NCBI RefSeq assembly: GCF_003369915.1 | Contig: NC_046676.1 | Span: 17,900,001 to 17,964,000, forward strand | DNA length: 64,000 bases | DNA from: Drosophila miranda | Lineage: Eukaryota > Arthropoda > Insecta > Diptera > Drosophilidae | Direction: 5' to 3' | Part shown: one piece after another, positions 21,438 through 34,427 of the stretch | How the letters are laid out: each line of letters opens with the position of its first letter | How positions within the stretch are numbered: position 1 is the first letter of the stretch | The notes under the pieces: generated by a model | The model's database searches: none | Told to the model about the DNA's origin: nothing | What the model saw: the letters and a program-made list of their open reading frames with translations, nothing else | Position numbers and translations under genes: made by a program

Positions 21438-24032
21438 CCTTACTGTTGCTGGCTCACTCTACCAACTGCAACAAGAACGAACAAAAAACAAAGGGAAAGG
21501 GTAAAATAGGGGTTCGGGGTCAAAAGGAGAGGCATAAAACGATACGGTTGAAACATAGCCCCATTAAAAGTGATTTTATGCTCAACACGTTCCACGGCGG
21601 CCCGGCACGGTAAAAAACTTTTAATTACATTTGCACTTTAAAGCAAGGTTTATATATAGTATGTATGTTGTATATACGCTTCTTTATGGTGTGTGAAATT
21701 CCATATTACTTTACTTAATTATGCAGATGGTAATCATCAGGTAACCAAATTCCGCAGGACAAAAGATATTTGAATAATCTACCCATTGGGGCCCGACTAT
21801 CTAATGAAGAACATCCTCTACCACCCACACGCATATAAAAGGTTCCCCCTTATAAATCAATAAAATTCCAATGTGCGTGAATATTTTCATCATCTTCATC
21901 AAAATTGGAGGGAGTAGAATTTCTCTCTTCAGAGCTTCGTACGTACTTCCTTTTCGTCTGCTCCGTGGGCAGAATTCTTGGTCGCTGACAAAAGCCAGAG
22001 TTGACAATTATGTGAAAGTTGAATGGTTGGTTGGATGCCAAATGCCATTGAGTGCGAGCTCATCCCACCCATCCCATCCCATCCCCATTCCTCATTCCTT
22101 TTCTTAACGATGGCGATGGCGCACATAAGTATGCTATACATTCCTGACTTCAGCAGAGAGGGGGAATAAATCTCAATGAATAGACGCCTTGGATGTGGCC
22201 ACCTACCCACACACTCCCTACACATGCATGCCACGTACCTGCGGCAGCGTTAGCTTTTCATTTGTACCACTAAATGTCAAGGCAGCTGGGTTTTCTTTAG
22301 TTTGGTTTAACAGCTCCCCTGCACCTTCTGTGGCTCGCCTACAGCTGTTGGCTTCATTATTCTGGTCTTAGTTGCTGTTGCTATTGGTTCTTTCAATATA
22401 TTATTTCTGCATGGCTGGGCTCTTGTCTCCTCACTATCTAGTCGTTTATGCCGGCTTAAAGTTGAGGGCAGGAACGGAAATGCAGGAAAACGGATTTCAG
22501 TCTCATTGAATTACAATACGAGGTTAGAAGACTGTTGTTGGGATACGTGCTCTTTGGATTGCCCGTTGCCTGTTGCTTCTTGGGAAGCTTTTCCACAGCA
22601 GGAAAATCGAATTTTCCCCTTACAGCTGCTGGTTCATATGATTGAATATTGATTAGAGTCTCAGCTTGTGTCTTGGTTGTATGTACCGCAAAATGCAGCT
22701 AGTGTCAATCATTCAATTGCAGACTACAAAGATTTCCTAGAAAATTCATTTTGTATCCCTCTCAACCTCTCCCTAATATGACCAGCTTTTAGGAACCATT
22801 TGACAGAGAGGCAGGACCCAGCAGGAAATTCATATTAGCGAGATAATTGAATTTGCCGCAGTAATTTTGAAGCCATGGATACCCTGCTCAGGATTATACA
22901 TTTATTTTCTGGTTTTCCCTGCAGTAAATTGGGGACAAATTGAATTGGGCATTCGCCGGCGGACCCCAACTAAGTGAGTCGCGTCCGGGATGCATTTTGC
23001 CAGAGGAAGAGTTGGTGGAAGTGGCTAATTAGGCTGCTGGGGCAAGAGCTTTTTGGCTTAAAATATTTAAATGAAGCCTGAACGCTGCTGCTGTCCTGGG
23101 GCCAAATTCTACGACGACAGAAGGAGGAGCAACTTGTTTGTCAAGCTTGTTATGCGACTGACCCACGAGTGCGGGGGCGAGTGTGTGTATGTATGTACCT
23201 TTTTATGTATGAGTATTCAAGTTTCAGTTCAGTTCAGTTCAGTTCACGACTGCTTGAAGCATTCGCAAACAAAAACAACTTGTGCAATCAAGCAATTTGC
23301 AATATCTAATTAGAGACAGGAAATGAAAGAGTGCTGCGAATAAATTTTACGCAATATTCGTGGCGTCTTTTCACCGCCCTTGCGTTACGCCCACACACGC
23401 ACATCGCCGACGAAAAAGCAACGAAAAACAAATCAATGGCAAATCCATGCACAGAATTTGCACAGCTCTTGCTCTTGCAACCGAGCAAGAGATTCCATTT
23501 GCATCTCATGTATTGGTCGCTACTCACTTGATTTCAATTTGCAGTTAGTTGTAAATTGCACTTTTTCCTCGAAAATTAAGAATACTTTTGCTCAGACACT
23601 TTTCACAACATGGCGTCACGCCTACGCCAGAGCACTGAAAGTAAGTCAGGTCCTTCAGTCCTAAGTCAAGACGGAACAGTGACAGACCACTGGCACAGGG
23701 CTCGGTATTTTATACAGCGAATTCGCCTCTGCGAAAGGATACGAGCGAATTCAGCAAAAGCTTCGGGAGAGAGTCAGCTAAGCTGTTGCTCAAGGACCTT
23801 TCGCTCGGAGCGAAGCCATGCTCTCTCGTTTCCTAGAGCGAGAGGGCATGAATGTGGAAAACTTTTTGGGGAACAGGTAGGCCGTGCGGCCCCCTTCGCA
23901 TGGCTTGTATGTGAGTTCGTCGTCTGCCTGTGCTCTCCTCTCAGTTTCGCTTTGATATTCCCCTTTGAGACATATCAACACTGAATAAATATATCACAAA
24001 ACATTATAGTGTAATTTCTGAAATTTTCAAAA
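21438..24032. other. Intergenic region between the proprotein gene and the sugar transporter
   Basis: No coding exon is recognised. The two genes are divergent, so the stretch should hold both promoters. A TTTTATA-like box lies near 23708. A (TTCAG)n pentamer run lies at 23222-23246. Confidence 0.5.
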
Positions 24033-25370
24033 ATGAGCGGCTGGAAGCAATTTTTAGCTGGTACAATAGCCGCTCTAGGTGCCTTCTGCCTGGGCTGCTG
24101 CATCGGATGGTCAGGACCTGTTGAGCAAGAAGTTAAAGCAGGGGACGCATACAAGTTCACGCCCTCCTCCATGGAATGGGGATGGGTATCCTCGTTGATG
24201 ACATTGGGAGGTGCCGCATCCTGCATCCCCGTTGGAGTTCTAATTGGCATTTTTGGACGCAAGATCACGATGCTGGGCCTGGCACCCCCCTTCTTCATCG
24301 GCTGGCTGCTGATCATCTTTGCCCAGAAAGCCTTTATGCTGATGATTGGCCGCTTCATAGTGGGATTCTGTGGCGGAGCCTTCTGCATCACGGCTCCCAT
24401 GTACAACACGGAGATCGCCGAGCTGAGCAAGCGCGGCATTATGGGCTGCTTCTTCCAGTTGCTGATCGTCCACGGCATACTATATGCCTTCATCGTGGGT
24501 GCCTTCGCCAAAGTTAAGTTGATGAACATACTCTGCGCCATCTGGCCGATCATTTTTTTCGTGCTATTCCTTTGGATGCCGGAGTCCCCGGTATATCTGG
24601 CACAGAAGGGCAAGAACGACAAAGCAGAGAAGTCTCTGAAGTTTCTTCGCGGCAAGGATGCCGACGTCAGTGCAGAATCCAATCAAATGGCAAGCGAAGG
24701 CAATAAGGAGAAGGTCAAGCCAATGCAAGCCCTCTGTCGCAAGAACACTCTCAAAAGTATGGCCATTTCGATGATGCTGATGCTTTTCCAGCAGGTTACC
24801 GGCATCAATGCCATTCTTTTCTACGCCACTGGCATATTCAAGGATGCCGGTACTGGATTTTCGCCCTCAGCCTCCACCATTATACTGGGCGTGGTTCAAG
24901 TTATTGCCACTATTGTCTCCATCTTGCTGATCGACAAACTGGGGCGCAAGATTCTGCTGCTCGCCTCAGCAGCCCTTATGTTCTTGGCTACTTTGATCAT
25001 GGCCCTCTACTTCCAGTGGCTGACGAAAAAAAATGTCGGCTGGCTGCCCGTGCTTGCTGTTTGCGTCTTCATCATTGGATTCTCACTTGGATTTGGACCC
25101 GTCCCATGGCTGTTGATGGCCGAACTGTTCGCCGAGGATGCCAAGCCCGTGGCCGGAGCCATTGCGGGCACCACCAACTGGATTTTCGCCTTCATTGTGA
25201 CTTTGGCCTTTCCACTGATCAAGGACGAATTTGGTCCTGCTGCCTGCTTCTGGATCTTTGCCGCCGTCTCCTTCGCCGCCATCATTTTCGTTCTGTTCCT
25301 GGTGCCCGAGACGAAGGGCAAGACTCTGAACGAGATTCAAGGAATGATCGCTGGCGGCAAAAAGGACTAG
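24033..25370 (+). CDS. SLC2-family facilitated sugar transporter (Tret1-like)
   Basis: Plasma-membrane major facilitator that moves hexoses or trehalose. It has a single coding exon of 445 residues with 12 predicted membrane segments. Family motifs in order: GCCIGWSGP in helix 1, the G-x3-GRK loop between helices 2 and 3 (IFGRKITMLG), PESPVYL at residues about 185-191 after helix 6, RGKDAD in the central loop, QQVTGINAILFYATGIF in helix 7, DKLGRKILLL between helices 8 and 9, GFGPVPWLLMAELF in helix 10, and PETKGKTLNEIQ at the end. The N-terminus is short (MSGWKQFLAG), as in the fly trehalose-transporter-like group. The exact substrate and D. melanogaster orthologue are not certain. Confidence 0.9.
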   Translation: MSGWKQFLAGTIAALGAFCLGCCIGWSGPVEQEVKAGDAYKFTPSSMEWGWVSSLMTLGGAASCIPVGVLIGIFGRKITMLGLAPPFFIGWLLIIFAQKAFMLMIGRFIVGFCGGAFCITAPMYNTEIAELSKRGIMGCFFQLLIVHGILYAFIVGAFAKVKLMNILCAIWPIIFFVLFLWMPESPVYLAQKGKNDKAEKSLKFLRGKDADVSAESNQMASEGNKEKVKPMQALCRKNTLKSMAISMMLMLFQQVTGINAILFYATGIFKDAGTGFSPSASTIILGVVQVIATIVSILLIDKLGRKILLLASAALMFLATLIMALYFQWLTKKNVGWLPVLAVCVFIIGFSLGFGPVPWLLMAELFAEDAKPVAGAIAGTTNWIFAFIVTLAFPLIKDEFGPAACFWIFAAVSFAAIIFVLFLVPETKGKTLNEIQGMIAGGKKD

Positions 25371-25820
25371 GGAATGCATCTCAATATATTCGTTATTTGT
25401 TTATTAAATGAAATACTTGCATGGTATGATCATTGCTGTCAATTCTCATGTGACTAAGCGATGGGGGCACTTTGGGGAGTATATTATAGGTATAGGGGCT
25501 ATTGAACTAAATTAAGGGAGAACGGATTTGTATATTACTTCCAAAAAAGCGATTATCAAAAGCCTATAGCCTTAGTTATCTCTTATTTCTACTAGAATTG
25601 AAGTTTATTTTATTTCTCATGATCGATACAACTTCATCTTGATATTGAGAAATTAATTATATACAGAGTTCACGTTGATTTCATTTATAATTGATTTCAC
25701 GTATAAGGTGTACATACAGATTTTGGCCTGATTTCATCATCGAGGAGTGGCTGGCGATATCTACCACCTGTTGTTTTTGTTGTTGAGTTGCCCGGGCAGC
25801 TCCCAAAATCAAGGTCGCGG
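25371..25820. other. 3-prime flank of the transporter gene
   Basis: No gene is seen. The start is AT-rich and fits the transporter 3-prime UTR. The end becomes GC-richer towards the TATA promoter at 25826. Confidence 0.5.
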
Positions 25821-25825
25821 CATGC

Positions 25826-25833
25826 TATAAATA
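25826..25833 (+). promoter_or_regulatory. TATA box (CTATAAATAG)
   Basis: A textbook TATAAATA is followed by GCTGCAGCTGCAGCTG E-box-like repeats. About 30 bp downstream a transcript start is expected near 25857. A start codon (25970) and a consensus donor (GTAAGT at 25995) follow. Confidence 0.55.
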
Positions 25834-25969
25834 GCTGCAGCTGCAGCTGAAGCACTTACCATCCGTACACTCCACTCTTCCTGCAAGCAAGCTCTGCTCT
25901 CCAACCAGAACCAGACCGCACAAACACTGCACTGAACTCTGTTCCGAAAACAGAACCTCACTGGGGGAA

Positions 25970-26357
25970 ATGCAAGTACAACCTGATGCAATCAGTAAGT
26001 ATGAGTGCCAAATTGCAGCCGTGAGCCGAAGGATGGAAAAAGCTTCCTGCCAGATTTTCGGGCTTCATATTCCCGATGCCTGGCCATTGCGCATGTCCGT
26101 AATATTTGATTGTAGCGTCGGTATTCGATTATGTACACGTTTTCATGTTGAACATATGTACAGGAGGTGGTGGCGAACTGTTGCTCTCCCACGCGAGGTA
26201 CCGCTATCCTCCACCACCACCTGTTACTCGCACCCGGACTCGCCCGCACCAGGACCCGCAGTCGGACTCGCACTCGGTGTGCATTCGTTTCGACAATCAT
26301 TTCCGATTATCGCTTCGGGAAATATTGGATGCATCTACATATGTAATAGCTATGTGA
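25970..26357 (+). CDS. Doubtful short gene behind the TATA promoter
   Basis: Exon 25970-25994 (MQVQPDAI then a split codon) could join the acceptor at 26163 to exon 26164-26357, giving 72 codons with a PPPPP stretch and TRTRTR. The frame holds through, but there is no signal peptide or recognised domain. The first exon might equally be leader sequence of another transcript. The promoter and donor are better supported than the protein. Confidence 0.2.
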
Positions 26358-27212
26358 GTAGCTATGTACTTATGTCTGAATGGATATGATATGGATGTAC
26401 ATATGTAGATGAATCTCCGTTCGTCACTGCAGCGCATCAGCAGCAATCTGTTTGACGTCAAGTTGCATAGCTGTCGTTTCTTGTCCAACTGTACCATCCA
26501 TATCTGGCCTGGCCCAAAAAGGTGGGCGCGCCCTGTACCTGCCCGTTTCCATGGTTTCCATTGATGAGCTGCCCGGGCCACAAGCTGCTCATGGTGCCTG
26601 GTGGTGGCCGAACCCACTTCCTCTGTGATGAGCGTGGCCAATTAAATATATTTTCTGCATCGAATTTTAAAAGGGAAACAGACTAGAGACTAGGGATCCG
26701 CAGTATTCATGAAATCACAGCCTTAATGCGTTCGATCATTACGAGACCTGTCTTTAGCCAGATTCGAATCACCCCGAATCCCTCACAGCCATTTTGGACA
26801 AACGATTCGAAGTTATGAGAAAGCTGAATCGCTGCTTCTATCGGATCACCGAATCAATTCAGTTGCCCTCTCATGCAGGGCTCCAAATTAAAATTCAAAT
26901 TCAAATTATTATTATTCAAATTAGATACAAGTTGAACTAGATTTTTATTCACGAATATATACAAAAAAAAAAAATAAATATGATTTTCATGTGGTTTTCA
27001 GCTTTGTGCTTTCATTGCGTTATGCATGATTCGGCTTGAGATTATGAGTAGATTATGAGTAACTAAGGCTAAGAAGGATCTACAAACTATCAGATCCATG
27101 CAGGCGATGGACTGTATTCACGAGCAGTCCAGTCCAGCGGAGGGACAGGACTACTAAAGCTTAAACTGGCCACGAGGCTGGGGATACGCTGTGGATCCCC
27201 CTGGATTGGAGC
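26358..27212. other. 3-prime flank of eiger and intergenic DNA
   Basis: No gene is seen. The right part (about 26.9-27.2 kb) is probably eiger 3-prime UTR. Confidence 0.5.
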
Positions 27213-30200
27213 CTACAATTTGATGATGCCAAAGTAGCTGCGATTGTTGGAGTCCCTCAGCAGTACGTTGCGATCGCGATGAATGTCCCGCAGGTGGATC
27301 GACTCCTGCTCGCGCAGCTGGATCAGTCCACTGGTGTGGCACGTGTGAATTTTCTGGGGCATGTTCGTGGGCACCGTGTTCAGGCACTGTAGGAAGGCGT
27401 TGTGGCCGTGGAACACAATGAATCCGTTCTGATCGTGCGTGTTGTTGTAGCAGATCTGGGCATACACGTAGTACAGTCCCGGCTGATGGGCCGTCAGAAC
27501 TCCGTTGGTGATACTGAAGTACTCCTGCCACGCGTTGTCACTGCCCGCTGTGGCATGTCCAATGTACATGTCTCCCTGGTGCGCTACGGAAAATCAGAGA
27601 TTATCATCAGAGATCTTTGAGTCCAGTGGGGACTAGGAATAGATACTTACAACTCAGTTGAATGGGGGCATTGTGGTGCGGCACTTTGCGATTCAGATGG
27701 AAGTGAGCGGCTGGGGTGCGGGAGCCCGAACTGGTTGTGGATTTGGCTGAAATAAGAGATTCACCTGCAAGTTAACAGAGATGCAAATAGAGTTTTGGTT
27801 TTTGCTTTTGAAATCAGTTCTCTGCCAATTGTGTTTACGGATACACACCTTTCCGGACCAGAACCCTCTGGCGACTGGTGCGTGGACGCAGCTTGCGGCG
27901 ATGGTTGTGCTGCCCTGAGGATGAGCTGAAAACCCTCTGGGTTAAATCTAAACGTTTCAATCTCTAGACTCTGAGCACTTACCTCTCCTTGGCCTCAGTG
28001 GATGCCTTCTCGTTCAGCTCCGTTTGGTTGGATTGGGTTGTCTGCACCTCATTGCGCACATCGGAAATCGAGCGAGACTTTCTCCTGTTGGACACCGGTC
28101 AATAAAATGGTTCAAAATCAAAGCCTTTGAGTCGTTACTCACCTATTTTTCTTCTTTTTGGAATCGTTGTAGTTGGTAAAATCATCGTAGACGTTGTCAT
28201 CGTTAGAGGCAGACGAGGCGCTGTTGTTGCCATCCGGTTCCTCCGTGTTAGGCGCTGGCGTGGTTTCCTCCGGTTCGTCGTACTCGTCATAGAGACTCCC
28301 GTCTCCTTCTTCATCCCCATGGTCGATGAAAAAGCCGTCCTCGTCGTCTGCATCTATGTCCTCATCACCATCCTCCCCATCACCATCCCCGTCGCCGTCG
28401 TCGTCATCGTCGGGGATGCCGTCCAGTTTGTTGGGATATTCAATGAGCGCATTCTCGTACTGCAAAGGAGTAGTAGGTCAGCATTTGGGGTCAGAATACT
28501 TGGCCAAGTACGTGACTGCAGCTGGCCCTAACCCGCCACATACATACGTATCTCACATTCATTTGGGAGTTCTTTTTTCAGAGCCAAAAGCTGTTTTCAT
28601 CATCATTTCTAATTGATGGCGCCTCGCGCAACCAAAAAAAAAACTCTCTAGAGAATTGAGTGCACAGATGCCCAACCCCAACCCCAATTTCCGAACATAA
28701 AAATATAAATAAATCTTAAAACGATCTCTGGCCATTAGGCCATTTGATGAGATCAGATCAATCGTCACTTTTGGCTGCAAGCACATAAAACCAATAGCAA
28801 ACCCTTGCCTTGAACGGATACATCTACATAATATTATACATATACTCGTATTTAGATAGAGAATTATTGGGGCTTTTGCCCCATGTCACTGGTGGGCTTT
28901 GTAGCCCATAAATTTACTCTGACCGACCGGCTGGCGCTTCATCGTCACCGAATGTATCTCATAGTTAATTGAGTGTTCTTTTTGTTCACATTACTCGTAT
29001 ATATTAAAATAATCTATCACTATTCGTCACCGGTTCTTTTTTGTTTTTGCATTCGTAAAACATTAATTAAAAGCGGGACAGCAAAAAGATGGAAAATTCT
29101 TTGAGAATATATTTTAATTTCAGCAGGCATTTCTATAAATACGAGTATGTGTGCGCCACGCTATTTCCACATATATCTGAGGCATACTTTCGAAAGAGAT
29201 GAAACAAATGTCGAATCTATTCGACTAAGTTGTACCCTACTCTGGAACTGCTTCTATATAGAATCTATGAAGAATTCCCATTAAAATGACTGACACCTTC
29301 TCCAGTCCAATATACCGCCTTCTCCCAGCCAATTACGGGGCATCAGTCCACAGAAAACAACAATATTATGGCCCACAATTTCTGACTTGGTAAGCAATTC
29401 AAAAAAAGCGTGTTTACCACAGAATCGGCAGAAATCGCTTCTTGAATAAGTAAGTTATATATGGACTCACCTCCTTTTGGAAATCGTCGAGTTCGTCCAG
29501 ATATTGTATGCCCAAACGCTGCTGGAGACTGCTGACGACGCGCTTAAGACTCTGCAGCTCCTTGTCCAGATGTGTGAGACGCGACGACTGCCAGATCTGA
29601 AAGAACAGAATACAATGTGTATTAGGGTACTGATCTATTAAACACATTGGTGTTATCTTTAGCACTTTTGCAATTAATTGAATGGGCTTCAATTATGGTC
29701 GATAGACGGTGCCAAAGCCCAACACATCATATAACACCCAACAGCCGAACTTTTGACACCCACAAAACACAAACGAAAATAACTGAACAAACAGATAGAG
29801 GCAGAGGCAGAGGCAGAGGCCCACTGATGGACAGGCAGAGACAGAGGGAGAGAGAGCGGGAGATTTCATAAAGAAACGTCGAGGTACCGACACATCGCCA
29901 CTCAGGCACATAATCTTTTTAATGGATCATTAACATTCGGGGCGAGAAGCAGCCACAGAAGAATACATACGTACGTACATATGTATACTCGAATGTATAA
30001 ATTGTATTTCTCATATTTCGACTGCGACATCCGAAATGGAAAAAAAGAATGGCTCAACTTGAGCCACTGTACGGTACACAAATAAGGCATTGACGAAAAA
30101 AAAATAAATAAAAAATGAAAATAAAACTTGTACTGAATTCTTGTATAAATTATGGACAGTACATCGGCCCAAGAAACTTGTTTCGCTCGCGAGCTTGGGA

Positions 30201-31694
30201 CCCAGCGCCCAGGGCGGATTCCAGTGAACCACTTTCCATTAGGGCTTATCTATAGATCGATTGTAGCGCCTGCAGTTTGTCACTTTCACGGGGCCCTGAT
30301 GAGGGTCAGTCGTTCGTCGCTGGTCGCTGGTCAGGATGTGGGAAGGGGCATATAATTGAATTGGAAAATCTTAACAAAGATTTATGAAGAAAACCCTAGT
30401 TTGTGGCTCACGTCAAACCGAAGCCAAAGTAAATCCAATCATTCAAAAGCCAATTGACAATTGTACGATTTCCGTTCACTTAAGCCAAAGTTGAGTGGGT
30501 CAACGAGTAGTCGGGGGAGGGGAGCAGTCTGCCTGTACACAACTAAAAACTGCAGCGCCCACACAGAGTTGTATAACTCCAAATACTCGTACGTCTTTTA
30601 TCTTTAGCATTGCAAATTTGTTGTTCAGTTTTGTAGAACAGTTCCGCGAGCTATCAGCGAATACAAAATGAACCAACATCCCCATGAAAGATGAAGCCAA
30701 CACAGAGATTTATTTTATCGAGAAACGAACCGAACAGAACAGAGGCAGAATCATCCCCGCACTAAATCGGTACAACAATAACAAACAAAAAGTATCTGAT
30801 AAATGTATACGAGTACATATGTATCTGCATCCGCTGTGCTGTTGTCTTGCGGCTTGTTTGGATTAGGCTGGATCATTAAGAAGCGATTTGGCCCAAAGAC
30901 TTGTTGGTGACGACATGCCATGATCAGACAACGACATAGACATCGACCAACCTAAATATAGTCGGGTGCCAAATTATACAGAGCTAAACCGTGACTTCAT
31001 ATCTCTGACGGTCATGCATTATAAACTCTGTGTTTTTTTGTTTGCTGTTTATTTTCATTTTATGTGAATTTATGTATATAAATATATGTATAATTGGCAT
31101 AAACAAAGACTTAATGACAAAGATCTTTAGAGGCAGAAGCGTGCCAGAGGTTAAATATTCATTCTTAGATAACGATTTTGGTGGGAGTCTATATAGATTC
31201 AAATGTATGTACATATGTATGTAGTAAGTCGAAGTCCAATTTGCATATTTTGCTTTAGATACTGACAAGCTACTGAAACACTCTTTCTCAAGAAATGTGG
31301 GGGAATGAGAACCGGTTTAAAGTGGTTCAAGGCGGTATCTTGGAAAGTTTTTGATTCTCGTTTGCAATTGGTAATCAATTGATATGTAACTACGCTTTTT
31401 AGTACACCCGTAAATTGGAAAATTCTCATATCTATGGGGAATTCTCACTGATTACCGATTGCTCACACAACACACCTGTCCAATTGATCGATCAAATCGA
31501 TCACTTCTTGTACATTCAAGACTTACCGTTAAGCTAAGGATGGCAACGACCAGGGCCAGACCCACTACACCCAAGACAATCGGGATGAGCTGTCGCGTCT
31601 TACGCTGGGCTTTTGCGGCGCTCGATTGCTTGGCCGGGAAGCCGCCGGCGGCACTCGTTGGTGTTATAAACGGCTTGAGTGTCTCAGCTGTCAT
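27213..31694 (-). CDS. egr: Eiger, TNF-family ligand
   Basis: Type II membrane ligand, shed and trimeric, that binds Wengen and Grindelwald and activates JNK signalling. Seven exons (31694-31527, 29596-29471, 28459-28143, 28084-27983, 27925-27849, 27764-27651, 27583-27213) give 424 residues; the D. melanogaster protein is about 415. The start [15 protein letters not shown] is that of Eiger. The membrane segment is residues about 36-57 ([20 protein letters not shown]). Then come a coiled region ([19 protein letters not shown]), an Asp/Glu-rich spacer in exon 3, a basic stretch (KKKKNRRKSR), and the TNF homology domain in the last exon ([39 protein letters not shown]). Introns 1 and 2 are about 1.9 and 1.0 kb and show no other gene. 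An upstream in-frame ATG (31724) exists, but residue 1 matches the known start. Confidence 0.96.
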
Positions 31695-34427
31695 AATGGG
31701 GATACGATACGCACAATTGATCAAGCGGAAGCCGTCCCTATATCGGATGGAATCTCAGTTAAATGATCTGATTTTGCGCGCTCTTGGACGACTGTCTGTC
31801 TGGTCCACTCGGCTGCTGCTGTATTGACTCTCCCTCGCACTCACCGAACACAGCACAAACACACAAAGACACAAAACACACTCCCGGAACGAACACCCTC
31901 ACAGAGAGCTCTCGAGGCTAAGCGAGATAAGCTTTGACATCAAGATAAACCACTTGGGATGCGAGATGCCCTTAGACACTTTTCCCTAGAAGCGAACTCG
32001 TATGTACACACAATATAGTATGTATATTTTCTTTGCTGGGTGCTTGCTGCCTTTTCCTTCTTTACATATAATTGATTGGCAATTTGCACAAGAGCTTCTC
32101 GAAACGAGTTTTGCCCTATAGACAGTAGAGATAATGTGTGTTCTCCCAACTTGCTGGTTTTTTTTATTTTTTTTATCAGTTTTCTTCCGATAAAGGCACA
32201 GAGACAGGTTGCACTTATTTTTAGCTTTTTTCCCCTTGGCACGGCACAGAGGTATGGCCCACAAAAATCTTGGTAAACTAACGGAAGAGTAGCTACTGAA
32301 AGCTACTGGCCTCTGTTCCGTCTGTGAAACGGTTCACGCACGCACGCGCTCTTTACAATCGGTTTGACGATTGACGCGACTGCTTCCGTCGACGAGTCGA
32401 ATGAATCTGAACGATGTGGGCACAGCAAGACATGATCGCTCAGGTCTGAGCATGCAAGAATAGAGGGAGACAGCGAGTCGCAGTCGCTCGCTGGACGTCT
32501 CCGTTTCGTACTCTCTGCCTGGTGGGTGAGGATGCGGTGCGGTGCTTACTTAGGGGCGCATGCGCCATTTACTTTCAGTAGTGTAATTATTTTGGCCAGC
32601 ATCGCCACGGGGGATGCAATATTCCATATGGCCGATCGACGGCACAAAAGCCTCTTTGACTTTTGCGCAGTTTTTTGTGCCCTCTGTCGTTTATTGCTTT
32701 CTGTTTTTGTTCGAACCTCCCCCTAGGTTTTGCTCAGCGTTTTAAGGGGGTTGCTTAAGTTTATATACCATTGAAATCTGCACCACTCTAAGTGCTTCGG
32801 CCACACACATCACATCCCCCGGGAACATGTTTGGTGTTTCTTGCTGGTGACATATTCCACATTAGACAGATCCCCGAAACGCAACTAATTGGATTTTGAA
32901 CCAGGGCTCGAGCCCAGTAGCTGATAGCCCGTATGAACTTTTAGCATTTCATTAAAATCGAATTTATTATTACTTAGAGCAGTCCGGCTGCTTATCAGCT
33001 CGCCCGAGGCGACCACAACGGCGACCAGGTTGACGAATTTCCCCCAATACCGATTCTAATTATAGCTGGGGAAACCATAAAACTAATGCTGATGTGCTAC
33101 CGTACCGTCTCGAAAATCTGTCTGTCCGGCTGCCAAAATGGCCATATCATAAATCTCCCTTTTCCGCATAGATATGTACATATGTATGTACTTATATAGG
33201 ATGCGAATGTCCGTCGCTTGCCAGCTAATTAGTTTTGAATTGACGGCGACGACAGGTAGGGACAGGTTTTAGGTAGGATAATGTGCAACGCGATATGCAA
33301 CATAACAGTCTGCCCGGGCACTCGCTTCCGGTCCGGCTCTCTACTGCTGATGCACCAAGACACACCACTTAACCCGAGACTCGAGTCCCCAGACAAGAGC
33401 CGGAGAGCCGAGATCTCAAGGCGCACTTTTCAAAGTCAATGTCGTAATTGACGTTGCATATGTATGCACATACATACATATGTATATCGTACAAAAGTAT
33501 TTCATTCGTTTCACTTAATTGCTTCATCCCTCCCTCCCGGTCTGCGCCACTCAGCTTAAGCATTTTACAATTCTTGGGCATATAGTAGATTCTTTATTTG
33601 CAGACATTTATAGCGCGAAATTTATGAGACTCCAGCGATGCTTGAAATGAATTTCTTATCCTCTTCCTTGTCGTGTCTGTTGTTCAGATCGATTTACTTG
33701 GAAGTCATCCAATCAGACATATGTATCTCTATCGCTGTTTTCAGTAATGAAAATTCGTTCCGATAATTAATATATGACAAGCTTATATGTATATACATAT
33801 GTATTTATTATATCTGTTTCAATGCCAGAATGCCAAGTGGCGTATATATGTACATACGTCTCCAGATAATGGTATCCATTTATCATACAATCACATTTTA
33901 CCAGATGTACGGCAATTGAAAACAATAGTGTCGTATATAAGCTTATCAAAACAACTGATAAGTGATTTCTTTTGAAAACTGTAAAAAAAACGTATCCGAT
34001 TCCTGTATTACAAAATCCAACAACAATCAAAGATTGGGGTATAAAATTCCATGAAAAACGGTTTTTTTCAATTCAAAAAATATAACCCGCAGTCTGCTCG
34101 AAAAGCGCTGACAGCCCTGGCCGATATCGATCTACTATCGAGTACCTTGCAGAACGATACCAAGTATTAAAAACAACCGGCGCGGCTTATCGTATTCAAA
34201 ATTTAAATTTTAGCTTAGATACGTTCCGTTCAAAGGTTACAGCACAGCCCCCGAGCCGCCCAAAATTATGATGTTCGCTGGCTGACTACGGTATTCGGAA
34301 AGTCCACGATGAAAAACCTTTCTCATACATTCTCTGTCCACCGATATGCAAGTGGGCGACTTGGGGCGTCACTCGTATAGCCCCGCTGACCAAATGATAA
34401 CTCAAGCTAATGGTTAAGACAGTTTAT
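31695..34427. other. eiger upstream region and likely synteny junction
   Basis: No coding exon is seen. It lies between genes that sit near 46E (eiger) and 59E (gustatory receptors) in D. melanogaster, so a rearrangement breakpoint between the two lineages should fall here. I see no DINE-1 copy or long inverted repeat in it. There are several TACATATGTATGT runs. Confidence 0.5.
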
